Source: Clostridia bacterium
GTDB lineage: Bacteria > Bacillota > Clostridia > Lachnospirales > Anaerotignaceae
NCBI GenBank assembly: GCA_022786605.1
Contig: JALFWW010000021.1
Location: forward strand, 62,001 to 126,000
Direction of reading: 5' to 3'
Length of the DNA: 64,000 nt
Made by a program: the position numbers and the translations under genes. Shown piece after piece: positions 9,078-18,136 of this stretch; positions within the stretch are counted from its first letter, which is position 1; each line of letters starts with the position of its first letter. The notes under the pieces are model-generated. The model did no database searches. It was not told where the DNA came from and worked only from the letters and a program-made list of their open reading frames with translations.

Positions 9078-10082
9078 TTGTTTTCCTTTTTTGAAAAATA
9101 CAAAAAGTTCATATTCACCGGCGTCATACTGCTTCTGACGGTGCTGGCGCTGGTAACGAGCGGGAAAAAGCTGAATGCCACCATTTTTGAAAGTGCCCTC
9201 GGCTTTGTTGTGACGCCCTTTCAGGACATTACTTCCGGCATCGGCAGATGGGTGGAAAACACCACCTCTGAACGTCGGGAACAGGAAGAAATTCTGGCGG
9301 AAAACGAGGCTCTGCGGGAACAGGTGGCATCCCTGCAGTCTGATAACACCCGTCTTTCCCTTTACGAAGCGGAAAACGCCAAACTTTCCGCTCTTTTGAA
9401 AATCTCACAGAAATACCCAGAATACAACACCTTCGGCACCAGCATCATTGCCAAAAACCCCGGCAGCTGGTATGACGTGTTCACTGTGGACAAAGGCACT
9501 TCCGACGGCGTGGAAGCCAACATGGTACTGGCTGCGCCGGAAGGTCTGGTGGGCAAGATCATTGAAAGCGGCGCCACTTACGCCAAAGGGCAGTCCATAC
9601 TGGACAGCCGCAGCTCTGTGCCTGCCATGAGCGCCCGTACAGGGGACTTAGGCGTTGTGAAAGGGGATTATACCCTTATGAACAACGGGCTGTGCAAAAT
9701 GGAATATATCGACGCGGAAGCGGAAATCGCCGTAGGGGATGAAATCGTCACTTCCCATCTGAGCGACGTGTATCCGCCGGGACTGACCATCGGTCGTGTG
9801 AAAGAAATCAAAAACGACACCAATGGTCTGACCCGTTATGCCATCATCGAGCCGGCAGTAGACCTGAAACATCTGGATACCCTGCTGGTCATTGACAAAA
9901 CAAATACCCGTACTGTTTCCCCTGGTGACCTTTCTGTTCCCACAGACATTCCCGCGACTCAGCCGGAAACTGACGAGGAGACTCTCACCGAAACAAATAC
10001 GGGAGATGACGAAACAACTTCATCCAACGATACACAGGATGAAACACAGACAAATGGTAATTCGGAGGCTGACACAAATTGA
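9078..10082 (+). CDS. mreC: Rod-shape determining protein MreC
   Basis: A bitopic membrane protein of about 334 residues that links MreB to the elongation enzymes. It has one N-terminal membrane segment, a coiled coil (about residues 60-110) and a beta-rich periplasmic-type domain with G-T-S-D-G-V-E and G-D-L-G-V-V-K-G. A Thr/Asp/Glu-rich tail makes up the last 50 residues. The best start is the TTG at 9078, nine bases after GAAGGAG; a GTG at 9060 is in frame but lies upstream of that ribosome site. The end overlaps mreD by four bases. Confidence 0.93.
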   Translation: MFSFFEKYKKFIFTGVILLLTVLALVTSGKKLNATIFESALGFVVTPFQDITSGIGRWVENTTSERREQEEILAENEALREQVASLQSDNTRLSLYEAENAKLSALLKISQKYPEYNTFGTSIIAKNPGSWYDVFTVDKGTSDGVEANMVLAAPEGLVGKIIESGATYAKGQSILDSRSSVPAMSARTGDLGVVKGDYTLMNNGLCKMEYIDAEAEIAVGDEIVTSHLSDVYPPGLTIGRVKEIKNDTNGLTRYAIIEPAVDLKHLDTLLVIDKTNTRTVSPGDLSVPTDIPATQPETDEETLTETNTGDDETTSSNDTQDETQTNGNSEADTN

Positions 10083-10591
10083 GAATTTTATTGACAGGCA
10101 TTCTTGTTTTCGTCAACTTCATACTGCAGACCACATTGCTCCCGTATATTTCCATTGGGGGCATTCTGCCCAATACGGCGCTGATCATCGTGGTTTCCTA
10201 CGCCCTGCTCAGAGGCAGCACAGAAGGCGCCATTGTGGGCTTTTTCAGCGGTCTGCCCATTGATATTTTCTTCGGTACTTCCTTTGGGTACTATACCCTG
10301 CTGTTTTTGCTGGCTGGGCTTCTGGCAGGCCGCAGCCAAAAGGATTTCTACCGGGAAAATTATCTGCTGCCCATCATCATCTGCTCCTTGTCTGCCATCG
10401 TTTATGAAAGCGTTATTTTCATCACCGGCTTTTTCCTTCAGGGAAATACTTCGGTGCTGTATTTTCTGGTGCGTCTGGCACTGCCGGAAGCCGTTTACAC
10501 AGCGGTTGTCACCATTCCCATTTACCGTCTGCTCTTTGGCATCAACGAATGGCTGGAGTTAAAGGAAAAATACAAGTATCGGCTGTTTTAA
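10079..10591 (+). CDS. mreD: Rod-shape determining protein MreD
   Basis: A 170-residue, very hydrophobic protein with about five membrane segments, containing the family-typical L-P-N-T-A-L-I-I-V-V and G-F-F-S-G-L-P-I-D-I-F-F-G-T segments. Translation starts at a TTG that overlaps the mreC stop (TTGA), so synthesis is coupled to mreC. It acts in the elongasome with MreB, MreC, PBP2 and RodA. Confidence 0.93.
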   Translation: MRILLTGILVFVNFILQTTLLPYISIGGILPNTALIIVVSYALLRGSTEGAIVGFFSGLPIDIFFGTSFGYYTLLFLLAGLLAGRSQKDFYRENYLLPIIICSLSAIVYESVIFITGFFLQGNTSVLYFLVRLALPEAVYTAVVTIPIYRLLFGINEWLELKEKYKYRLF

Positions 10592-10621
10592 TAAAACCTG
10601 CCTGCCATAAAGGAGGTTCCT

Positions 10622-13462
10622 ATGCGCAAATATTGGGAACATTTTTTAGATTTATGCAAAAGCAGAATATTTGTCGTATTGTGCGGGATCTGTCTGCTTT
10701 TTTTCATATTGTTTGTCCGTCTGTTTCTTCTGCAGATCGTCAACGGGAAAGAATATAATGAGTCACTGCTCACCAGTGTTTCCAAAGAGGTCAATGTGCC
10801 CGCGCCCCGCGGCAACATCTACGACCGCTACGGCAGACCATTGGCGGAAAACAAGGTGGCTTACTCCGTCCAGATCGACGACAGCGTGACACCGAATCTG
10901 ACCCCTTACCGTGCGGACCTGCTCCGGGATCTGCTGGACACCCTGTTCGCTTCCGGCACCGAAGCCAACGACGCTCTGCCCATTTCCAAATCTTCTCCCG
11001 CTGTCTTTACCTTTGAAGGGGATGAAAAAGAACAGAAAAAAGCGGAAGAAGCATGGAAAACCAGCATCGGTCTGGATCGGAAACAAATGGACTATACCGC
11101 TGAGGAATGTCTGAATTATCTCTACGAAGCCTGTGAAGCCCCCGCGGACTACGACACAGCCAAAAAACGTATGTATGTTTACTATGATCTGACACTTTCC
11201 GACAAAAGCCTCATGTGTCTGACACTGGCACAAAAACTGACGGAATTTGGCGAAACCATCATCGACAGCATCCCCATGGATATGGAATATCCTTATAAAT
11301 TCCAATTCGGCGGCAACAAGACCAAAGAAGAAAACTGGAAGCTTTCTTTCCTGATGAAAGACGAACAGCTTTCCTACGATTCTCTGGAAACGCTGGATTA
11401 TCTGCGGGATTTCTTCGGCTTCCCTGAGTATCTGCCGGACGATCTGGTGCGCAAAGCTGTGGGCATCCGCAACTCTCTTTACGAAGTACGTTACCAGAAA
11501 TATCAGTCTGTAACCATCGCCACAGAAATCAGTGACAAAACATTGGCGTATGTAGAAGAAAATCAGGATGTATTCCCCAACGTGGTCATCAGCACCGTTT
11601 CTCTGCGGGAATATCCCAACGGGGAACATTTTTCACAGATCATCGGCTATATCCGTCAAATGACCGAGTCTGACATTGCTTTATATCAGGATATCGTGGA
11701 CGCGGAAGGCAACCCTGTTTACAGCCCTACTGACATTGTGGGTCAGGCGGGTATTGAAAAACTTTACGAACAGGACCTGAACGGCACTGACGGCAAAATC
11801 ACCATTGAAGTAGACAAAGAAGGCCGTCGTATGAGCACCATCAGTTCTACGGACCCTATCCCCGGCAAGGACGTTTATCTGACCATCGACAGCGAACTGC
11901 AGTCCATCGCCTACACCGCTTTGGAAAACGCTTTGCGGGATGTGCTCCTCAACCGTCTCACTTCCGGCGGCAAATACGGCATTTCCACCACGGAGCTCTT
12001 TACCACCATGGTCAATGCCAACCATATTTCGTCTTCCCTGATGCTTTCCGCTCAGGAAGGCACTGTACAGAAAACACTGGTAGACCGCTGCAAAGCTACT
12101 GTTCCCGATTTCTCCGTAGATGATGAAAACGCGGCGGAAATCCTCCAGACTTTCCTCACAGACGGTCTGACAAACGGCAATGTTTCCGCCCAGGAACTGT
12201 TGCTGTGCATGATCGAACAGGAAAGAGTCCCTGCTACACCGGAGGAAATCGAATCCGTGAAAAACGGCTCTCTGGCGCCTTCCTCTTTCGTCATCCGTAA
12301 GCTGGAAAGCGGCGAAATGAGCCCTGCCGATACGGCTCTGGACCCTTCCACAGGTTCTGTGGTGGTTTCCGAAGTAGACAGCGGTCAGGTGCTGGCGCTG
12401 GTGACTTATCCATCCTATGACAATAACCAGCTGGTGAACACATTCAACAACAGCTACTATAACCAGCTGCTGGAAGATACCAACACACCTTTGGTCAACC
12501 GTCCGCTGAAACAGAAAAAAGCGCCCGGTTCCACATTCAAAATGATTTCCGCTATAGCTGGGCTGGAAACCGGTGCCATCACCCCTTCCACTGTCATTTC
12601 GGACAAAGGGATATTCAAAGACGCCGGCACACCTTATGCCCGCTGCTGGATCTACAGCAACAACGGCGGCACTCATGGGGCTGTCAATGTTTCTCATGCG
12701 CTGGAAGTATCCTGTAACTACTTCTTCTACGAACTGGGTTACCGCATGGGCAACGCGGAAAACGGCACCACAGAACAGTCCATTGCCACACTGAACGAAT
12801 ATATGGCAGGCTTCGGTCTGAACTCCGTCACCGGCATTGAACTGGAAGAATACGGTCCCACCATGGCATCGCCTTATTACAAGGAACGTACCATCAAAAC
12901 ATACAACCCCGACGCTACCAGCAGCCAGACCCGCTGGACAGACGGGGATACCATCCGTGCCTTCATCGGCCAGTCCATCAACAGCTACACTCCGGCACAG
13001 ATGAACCGCTACATCGCCACTCTGGCAAACGGCGGCACACTGTACCAGTATCATCTGGTGGACAAAGTGGTCAATCCTGACGGCACCATACACGAAGAAA
13101 AAGACGAAGTCATCCAAAATCAGATGAATCTGAAGCAGGAAAATCTGGATGCTGTTTACGAAGGCATGTATCTGGTTGCCAACGGCACCAAAGGTACCCT
13201 GCGCACCGCCTTCAAGGACCTGCCCGTCACTGTGGCAGCCAAAACAGGCACCGCTCAGGAAGACTTGTCCCGCAGCTCCCATACATGGCTGGTCTGCTTC
13301 GCGCCTTACGAAGACCCTCAGATCGCCATCACCGTCATGATCCCCTTTGCCGAGAACTATGGTTCTCCCGCGCCAAAGGTCGCCTCTGCCATCATCACGG
13401 AATATCTGGGACTGGACTACACACCGACAAACACCAATATGGAAACCGTATTGGATCAGTAA
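10622..13462 (+). CDS. mrdA: Penicillin-binding protein 2, elongation transpeptidase
   Basis: Class B penicillin-binding protein that cross-links peptidoglycan with RodA as partner. It has an N-terminal membrane anchor (about residues 17-40) and a dimerisation domain with R-G-N-I-Y-D-R-Y-G-R-P-L-A. The transpeptidase domain has active-site Ser637 in S-T-F-K, S697-C-N699 and K874-T-G. At 946 residues it is about 250 longer than proteobacterial PBP2. The extra length is in the dimerisation region and in an insert of about 130 residues before the catalytic domain, as in several Clostridia homologs. AAGGAGG precedes the ATG. Confidence 0.95.
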   Translation: MRKYWEHFLDLCKSRIFVVLCGICLLFFILFVRLFLLQIVNGKEYNESLLTSVSKEVNVPAPRGNIYDRYGRPLAENKVAYSVQIDDSVTPNLTPYRADLLRDLLDTLFASGTEANDALPISKSSPAVFTFEGDEKEQKKAEEAWKTSIGLDRKQMDYTAEECLNYLYEACEAPADYDTAKKRMYVYYDLTLSDKSLMCLTLAQKLTEFGETIIDSIPMDMEYPYKFQFGGNKTKEENWKLSFLMKDEQLSYDSLETLDYLRDFFGFPEYLPDDLVRKAVGIRNSLYEVRYQKYQSVTIATEISDKTLAYVEENQDVFPNVVISTVSLREYPNGEHFSQIIGYIRQMTESDIALYQDIVDAEGNPVYSPTDIVGQAGIEKLYEQDLNGTDGKITIEVDKEGRRMSTISSTDPIPGKDVYLTIDSELQSIAYTALENALRDVLLNRLTSGGKYGISTTELFTTMVNANHISSSLMLSAQEGTVQKTLVDRCKATVPDFSVDDENAAEILQTFLTDGLTNGNVSAQELLLCMIEQERVPATPEEIESVKNGSLAPSSFVIRKLESGEMSPADTALDPSTGSVVVSEVDSGQVLALVTYPSYDNNQLVNTFNNSYYNQLLEDTNTPLVNRPLKQKKAPGSTFKMISAIAGLETGAITPSTVISDKGIFKDAGTPYARCWIYSNNGGTHGAVNVSHALEVSCNYFFYELGYRMGNAENGTTEQSIATLNEYMAGFGLNSVTGIELEEYGPTMASPYYKERTIKTYNPDATSSQTRWTDGDTIRAFIGQSINSYTPAQMNRYIATLANGGTLYQYHLVDKVVNPDGTIHEEKDEVIQNQMNLKQENLDAVYEGMYLVANGTKGTLRTAFKDLPVTVAAKTGTAQEDLSRSSHTWLVCFAPYEDPQIAITVMIPFAENYGSPAPKVASAIITEYLGLDYTPTNTNMETVLDQ

Positions 13463-13481
13463 TATTTTCAGGAGGGGAACT

Positions 13482-14114
13482 ATGAATCAGGAAAACTATG
13501 TCATCTTCAAAGGAACCAAGGACGGCGTAACCGTACTGTTTCAGCCGGACGTTCCTTTTGAGGAACTTTGCGCACAATTGGAACAGAAAGTAGAAGAAGC
13601 AGGGAAATTCTTCGATAATGTCAAAACATCACTGGCCTTCAAAGGCAGAAGCTTCACCGAAGAGGAAGAAGAAACACTGCTGCAGATCATTGCCAGAAAA
13701 ACAACCATGCGCATCACATTTGTAAAAACGGAAAACAATGAACTGAAACAGATTTCCGAACTGCTGGAAAAAGACATCCGCGCATTCAACCTGACCAAAT
13801 TCCACAGAGGTTCTCTGCGCAACGGGCAGAAAATCGAATTTGACGGCAGCGTTGTGGTTGTAGGCGATGTGAATCCCGGTGCGGAAATCAAGGCAACAGG
13901 CAACATCATCATCCTGGGTCAGCTCAAAGGCATGGCCCACGCCGGCTGCAAGGGCATGACAGACGCTTTTGTCACCGCTGTTTACATGGCGCCGGTACAG
14001 CTGCGCATTGCGGACATCATCACACGTTTTCCTGAGGAAAACAAACACGGTCCCAAGCCGCCTGAATACGCTTTCGTCAAAGACGGACAGATTTTCGTCA
14101 TGGCTTTGTCGTAA
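13482..14114 (+). CDS. minC: Septum site-determining protein MinC
   Basis: A 210-residue inhibitor of FtsZ ring assembly. The N-terminal domain (1-100) is the FtsZ-blocking part. The C-terminal beta-helix domain carries R-N-G-Q-K-I-E-F-D-G-S-V-V-V-V-G-D-V-N-P-G and then G-Q-L-K-G-M-A-H-A-G, the MinD-binding signature. AGGAGGGG lies just before the ATG at 13482; a longer in-frame upstream reading lies inside the PBP2 gene and is not real. A 182-bp AT-rich gap follows before minD and could hold a further promoter. Confidence 0.94.
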   Translation: MNQENYVIFKGTKDGVTVLFQPDVPFEELCAQLEQKVEEAGKFFDNVKTSLAFKGRSFTEEEEETLLQIIARKTTMRITFVKTENNELKQISELLEKDIRAFNLTKFHRGSLRNGQKIEFDGSVVVVGDVNPGAEIKATGNIIILGQLKGMAHAGCKGMTDAFVTAVYMAPVQLRIADIITRFPEENKHGPKPPEYAFVKDGQIFVMALS

Positions 14115-14296
14115 TTTGGGAAAACAAATTGCTTTTTGCTAAAAAATTTTCGTGCAAATTCAGGATATATTTGTTAAAATACAGATATATATGATATTTT
14201 CGTATAGGCAAAGAGATTTCAGGCTCTTTTGCCTCTCCCTGTCACATTGGCAGGAAATACATTTGATTTAAGTAAAAAACTAGGGGGATATGATCC

Positions 14297-15094
14297 ATGA
14301 GTGAAGTAATTGTAATCACCAGCGGCAAAGGCGGCGTTGGGAAAACCACCACCAGTGCAAACCTTGGCTGCGGTCTTGCCATTCAGGGCAAAAAGGTCGC
14401 TTTGGTAGACGCGGACATCGGTCTGCGTAATCTGGACGTTGTCATGGGGCTGGAAAACCGCATTGTATACGATCTGGTAGATGTGGTAGAAGGCAACTGC
14501 CGTCTGAAACAGGCGCTCATCAAAGATAAACGTTATGAAGGTCTGTTCCTGCTGCCTGCGGCGCAGACACGGGACAAAGACGCGGTTTCTCCCGAACAGA
14601 TGCAGAAACTGTGTGAAAACCTGAAAGAAGAAGGATTTGACTATATCCTCATCGACTGCCCTGCCGGCATTGAACAGGGGTTCAAAAACGCCATTGCCGG
14701 CGCTGACCGTGCTGTTGTAGTCACCACACCGGAAGTATCCGCTGTTCGTGACGCTGACCGTATCATTGGTCTGTTGGAAGCAAACGGTCTGAACAACCCC
14801 ACCCTCATCCTCAACCGCCTGCGCATCGATCTGGTAAAACGGGGCGAAATGATGAACATTGAGGATGTAACAGAAATCCTTGCCGTGGATATTCTGGGCG
14901 TGGTTCCCGATGACGAAACCATCGTTATCGCAACCAACAAAGGGGAACCTGCTGTCAGCAGCGATGAATCCCGCGCGGGACAGGCTTACCGCAACATCGT
15001 ACGCCGCATCATGGGCGAAGATGTGCCTCTGATGACCTTCGAGGAAGAACCGGAAACATTTATGGATAAGCTGAAAAAGCTCTTCCGCCGTTAA
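14297..15094 (+). CDS. minD: Septum site-determining ATPase MinD
   Basis: A 265-residue ParA-type ATPase that carries MinC to the membrane. The deviant Walker A K-G-G-V-G-K-T-T is at about residues 11-18, and a Walker B-like L-I-D-C-P-A-G-I-E is in the middle. The C-terminal amphipathic helix F-M-D-K-L-K-K-L-F-R-R is the membrane-targeting sequence. It is 27 bp upstream of minE. Pole-to-pole dynamics are inferred from the presence of MinE. Confidence 0.96.
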   Translation: MSEVIVITSGKGGVGKTTTSANLGCGLAIQGKKVALVDADIGLRNLDVVMGLENRIVYDLVDVVEGNCRLKQALIKDKRYEGLFLLPAAQTRDKDAVSPEQMQKLCENLKEEGFDYILIDCPAGIEQGFKNAIAGADRAVVVTTPEVSAVRDADRIIGLLEANGLNNPTLILNRLRIDLVKRGEMMNIEDVTEILAVDILGVVPDDETIVIATNKGEPAVSSDESRAGQAYRNIVRRIMGEDVPLMTFEEEPETFMDKLKKLFRR

Positions 15095-15121
15095 TCCCCA
15101 GGTTTGGAAAGGAGTGTCACG

Positions 15122-15409
15122 ATGGATTTCTTTAGCTTTTTTAAGAAAAAATCCGCACCGCCTTCCGGCAGTGTGGCAAAAGACAGACTGAAACTGGTGC
15201 TGGTACACGACCGCGTCAACTGCTCCTCTCAGGTACTGGAAATGCTGAAAACAGACATCATCAAAGTCATCTCCAACTACATGGAAATCGACGATGAAGA
15301 ACTGGATATCCAGATCACCCAGACCGAATCCGATGACAAGAACGGTACCGTTCCTGTGCTCTATGCCAATATTCCCATCAAGAGCATGCGCAAAGTCAAC
15401 CAGGACTAA
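15122..15409 (+). CDS. minE: Cell division topological specificity factor MinE
   Basis: A 95-residue protein. The N-terminal M-D-F-F-S-F-F-K-K-K is the amphipathic membrane-contact segment. The region around R-L-K-L-V-L-V-H-D-R is the MinD-stimulating part, and the D-D-E-E-L-D-I-Q-I part belongs to the dimerisation fold. AGGAG precedes the ATG at 15122. A full MinCDE set in a spore-former is known from some Clostridia but is absent from Bacillus subtilis, which lacks MinE. Confidence 0.95.
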   Translation: MDFFSFFKKKSAPPSGSVAKDRLKLVLVHDRVNCSSQVLEMLKTDIIKVISNYMEIDDEELDIQITQTESDDKNGTVPVLYANIPIKSMRKVNQD

Positions 15410-15430
15410 ATTGAAACAAACACAAAAAAA

Positions 15431-15475
15431 CAAAGCCGGGGAACCTGAGCCAGACTCATGCTTCAACCGGCTTTG
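15431..15475 (+). promoter_or_regulatory. Hairpin between minE and rodA
   Basis: CAAAGCCGG (15431-15439) pairs with CCGGCTTTG (15467-15475), with an inner TGAG/CTCA pair in the loop. The T run needed for a classic terminator is missing (CTGTATTAT follows). It may be a partial terminator, a processing site or an mRNA stabiliser. Confidence 0.45.
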
Positions 15476-15507
15476 CTGTATTATAAAACCAACCTCTGGA
15501 GGTGCCT

Positions 15508-16656
15508 ATGCAAAGCAAAAAATGGCTCCAGAACCTGGATTGGTATCTCATCGGCGCCGTATGCATCCTTGCCGTTTTCGGCATCGTCTGCATCGCCAGC
15601 GCCCTGCACTTCAATCTGGGAGAAGGAACTTCCGAAGTCTATAAACAGATCGTCTTTTTCATCATTGGTCTTGGGCTGATGATCGTGGCGGCAAATGTAG
15701 ACTATGAATATTTTTCACAATACTATATTCCTATTTATTTCATCAATATCGCACTGCTGCTGGCGGTATTTGTATTGGGCAGTGAATCCAAAGGCGCGAC
15801 TCGCTGGATCGCCATCGGTCCTTTGACCATCCAGCCATCGGAATTTGCCAAAGTCATGATGATTTTCTTTCTGGCAAAATTCATTTCCCTGCATCAGTCG
15901 AAAATGAACCGGCTGGACTTTTTCCTGAAACTGTGCGTCATCACAGGGATTCCCATCCTGCTGGTACTGAAGCAGCCTGCCCTTTCCGCCAGTCTGGTAC
16001 TGGTAACGGTTTTCTGTATCCTGATTTTTGTGGCAGGCATCGAAACCCTTTGGATCCGTAATGTAGCCATTGTGGCTGTGCCCTTGCTGGTGTTCATTTT
16101 CTGGGATGTCAGCCGGGAAAATCCCCTGATCATGGACAAAATCTTTGAACCCCACCAGTTCAATCGTATCCTGGCATTCGTAGACCCCACTGCCAACCCA
16201 GACCTGTATTATCAGACAGAAAAATCCATCAATGCCATCGGCTCCGGTCAGCTCACCGGCAAAGGGCTGTTTCAGGGCACCCTTAATCAGCTCAGTTATC
16301 TGCCGGAACCCCATAATGATTTTATTTTTTCTGTAATTGGGGAGGAATTTGGATTTTTGGGTTGTATATTTACATTAGGGCTATTGCTCTTTGTGGTATT
16401 TCGTTGTATCATTATAGCATTATCTACGAGAGATACATTCAGCCAGCTCATTGTAGTGGGTGTGGCAGGCATGTTCGCCTTCCAGACCTTCGTCAACGCC
16501 GGCGTTGCGACGGGCATTGTGCCCAATACCGGCATGTCCCTGCCCTTTGTCAGCTATGGGGGCAGTTCCATGTGGACAAACATGGTGGCGCTTGGACTGG
16601 TACTGAATATTCGAAAAAAAGAAACCAGATCATTATTCGAGGGGGGTTTATTATGA
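15508..16656 (+). CDS. rodA: SEDS peptidoglycan glycosyltransferase RodA
   Basis: A 382-residue polytopic membrane protein of the RodA/FtsW/SpoVE family that polymerises glycan strands for elongation. The A-L-L-L-A-V-F-V-L-G region, the large loop with R-I-L-A-F-V-D-P and S-I-N-A-I-G-S-G-Q-L-T-G-K-G, and P-E-P-H-N-D-F-I-F-S-V-I-G-E-E point to RodA over FtsW. The ATG at 15508 follows GGAGG. Bases 16315-16440 are clearly more AT-rich and use different codons (TTA, ATA, GGA) from the rest, although the frame is intact. The stop overlaps the mgsA start (ATGA). Confidence 0.93.
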   Translation: MQSKKWLQNLDWYLIGAVCILAVFGIVCIASALHFNLGEGTSEVYKQIVFFIIGLGLMIVAANVDYEYFSQYYIPIYFINIALLLAVFVLGSESKGATRWIAIGPLTIQPSEFAKVMMIFFLAKFISLHQSKMNRLDFFLKLCVITGIPILLVLKQPALSASLVLVTVFCILIFVAGIETLWIRNVAIVAVPLLVFIFWDVSRENPLIMDKIFEPHQFNRILAFVDPTANPDLYYQTEKSINAIGSGQLTGKGLFQGTLNQLSYLPEPHNDFIFSVIGEEFGFLGCIFTLGLLLFVVFRCIIIALSTRDTFSQLIVVGVAGMFAFQTFVNAGVATGIVPNTGMSLPFVSYGGSSMWTNMVALGLVLNIRKKETRSLFEGGLL

Positions 16657-17045
16657 ATATCGCATTGATTGCGGACGACAATAAGAAAAAACTAATGGAA
16701 AATCTATGCATCGCTTACCGTCATATCCTGTGCAAACATGAACTTTACGCAACCGCTACCACAGGTCGTCTGGTCAGTGAAGCCGCAAATCTGAATGTGC
16801 ATAAATATCTGGCTGGGCAGCTGGGGGGCTCCGAACAGCTTGGCGCGCAGATCATCAACAACGATCTGGACGTGATGATCTTCCTGCGTGACCCTGCTTC
16901 TCACCAGTCTTATGAAGAATACAGCAACCTGTTCCGCCTGTGTGATACCCACAACATTCCCGTTGCCACCAATCTGGCAACAGCGGAAGTGCTGCTGCTG
17001 GCGCTGGACAGAGGCGATCTGGACTGGAGAAACGTGGTGAGATAA
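16653..17045 (+). CDS. mgsA: Methylglyoxal synthase
   Basis: Converts dihydroxyacetone phosphate to methylglyoxal and phosphate, a bypass of lower glycolysis under phosphate limitation. The product is 130 residues, which is a typical length. It has the phosphate-binding T-A-T-T-G segment at about 34-38, Asp71 in N-N-D-L-D at the position of the catalytic base, and His100 in C-D-T-H-N-I-P. It overlaps rodA by four bases; the rodA-mgsA pairing occurs in other Clostridia. Confidence 0.95.
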   Translation: MNIALIADDNKKKLMENLCIAYRHILCKHELYATATTGRLVSEAANLNVHKYLAGQLGGSEQLGAQIINNDLDVMIFLRDPASHQSYEEYSNLFRLCDTHNIPVATNLATAEVLLLALDRGDLDWRNVVR

Positions 17046-17046
17046 T

Positions 17047-17352
17047 ATGCAGTTCACCTTTCATGCTGTACCCTTCTGGATCATCACAGGGTATTACCTC
17101 ATCATCAATATTGTGCTGTTTTGCGCCATGGTCCTGGATAAAAAACGTGCCATCCGCGGCAGACGGCGGGTACCTGAGAAAACACTGTTCCTGATGGCCA
17201 TTTTAGGCGGCAGCATCGGGGGCTTTGTTGGCATGTTCACACAGCACCACAAAACAAAGCATATTTCTTTTTATCTGGCTTACGGGCTTACAGCCCTTAT
17301 GCACATTTTCCTGTGCTGGCTGCTGATGACCAGTTTTGCCTTTACAGCTTGA
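17047..17352 (+). CDS. DUF1294 membrane protein
   Basis: A 101-residue protein with three hydrophobic segments and the DUF1294 pattern D-K-K-R-A, then R-R-V-P-E-K-T-L-F and L-G-G-S-I-G-G-F-V-G-M, then H-K-T-K-H. Its function is unknown. It follows mgsA after one base and ends this plus-strand series in front of a terminator. Confidence 0.85.
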   Translation: MQFTFHAVPFWIITGYYLIINIVLFCAMVLDKKRAIRGRRRVPEKTLFLMAILGGSIGGFVGMFTQHHKTKHISFYLAYGLTALMHIFLCWLLMTSFAFTA

Positions 17353-17362
17353 AACTGAAAAA

Positions 17363-17406
17363 CACGGTACTTCTCTTTCGGGAAGATACCGTGCTTTTTT
17401 TATTTT
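17363..17406. terminator. Bidirectional terminator between convergent genes
   Basis: CACGGTA (17363-17369) pairs with TACCGTG (17387-17393), extended by an inner CTTC/GAAG pair. T-rich sequence follows on the plus strand and A-rich sequence precedes it. It separates the DUF1294 gene from sleB. Confidence 0.85.
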
Positions 17407-18113
17407 ACGCCGAAAACATGTCTGCCGATGGTGGTGGTAATGGGGATGCTCCAAATCCAGCGGCTGGTGGCTGTGACAGGATTCCAATAATATAACGCTC
17501 CATTGGTGGGGTCCCAACCGTTAAGGGCATCTCTGGCGGCATTCAGCGCCGTTTCGTTGGGCGTCAGATAAAACTGCTTATCGGCAACGGCATCGAAGGC
17601 GCCGGGCTGGTAGATGACCTCCGCAATGGTATTGGGGAAATCCGGGCTTGCCACCCGATTCAACACCACCGCGCCCACTGCCACCTGTCCTTCGTAAGGT
17701 TCCCCACGGGCTTCCCCATGGATGATAGACGCCAAGAGATACAAATCCTCATCATAATCGCTGGTGCCTGTTTCCCCCACGCCGCTGGTGCCAGTGCCAA
17801 TGGAAATGCCCAAACGGGACAGGGTATCACTGCCGGCAATGCCATCTACTTTCAAGCCGTTATCCGCTTGGAACTGGCGAATGGCTTCGTATGTTTTGGT
17901 GCCGAAAACACCGTCAGGCGTATCAGGATAATAGCCCAGCTGGCGAAGTTTCTCCTGGGTCTGCTTCACCAAACTGCCACGGGTGCCCCAGGAAACCAGC
18001 TTCGTCACTGCCACTGTTTCCGGCTGACTTGCCTTCTCCGCCATGCCCCACGCCAACACCAGAAGTGCCAGCAAACATATCAAAACACATTTTCTCCTGC
18101 CTTTTCGCCCCAT
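17400..18113 (-). CDS. sleB: Spore cortex-lytic enzyme SleB
   Basis: Cell-wall hydrolase that degrades spore cortex peptidoglycan during germination. The 237-residue product has an N-terminal signal or anchor segment, a peptidoglycan-binding domain (W-G-T-R-G-S-L-V-K-Q-T-Q-E-K-L-R and G-V-F-G-T-K-T-Y-E-A-I), and a C-terminal hydrolase-2 domain with I-I-H-G-E-A-R-G-E-P, whose first Glu is the likely catalytic residue. The ATG at 18113 follows AAGGAG; the longer upstream frame is shadow. It lies 23 bp after spoIIR and is probably expressed in the forespore. Confidence 0.93.
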   Translation of the reverse strand: MGRKGRRKCVLICLLALLVLAWGMAEKASQPETVAVTKLVSWGTRGSLVKQTQEKLRQLGYYPDTPDGVFGTKTYEAIRQFQADNGLKVDGIAGSDTLSRLGISIGTGTSGVGETGTSDYDEDLYLLASIIHGEARGEPYEGQVAVGAVVLNRVASPDFPNTIAEVIYQPGAFDAVADKQFYLTPNETALNAARDALNGWDPTNGALYYWNPVTATSRWIWSIPITTTIGRHVFGVK

Positions 18114-18136
18114 TGCCCCTGCTCCTTCCCTGTTTT

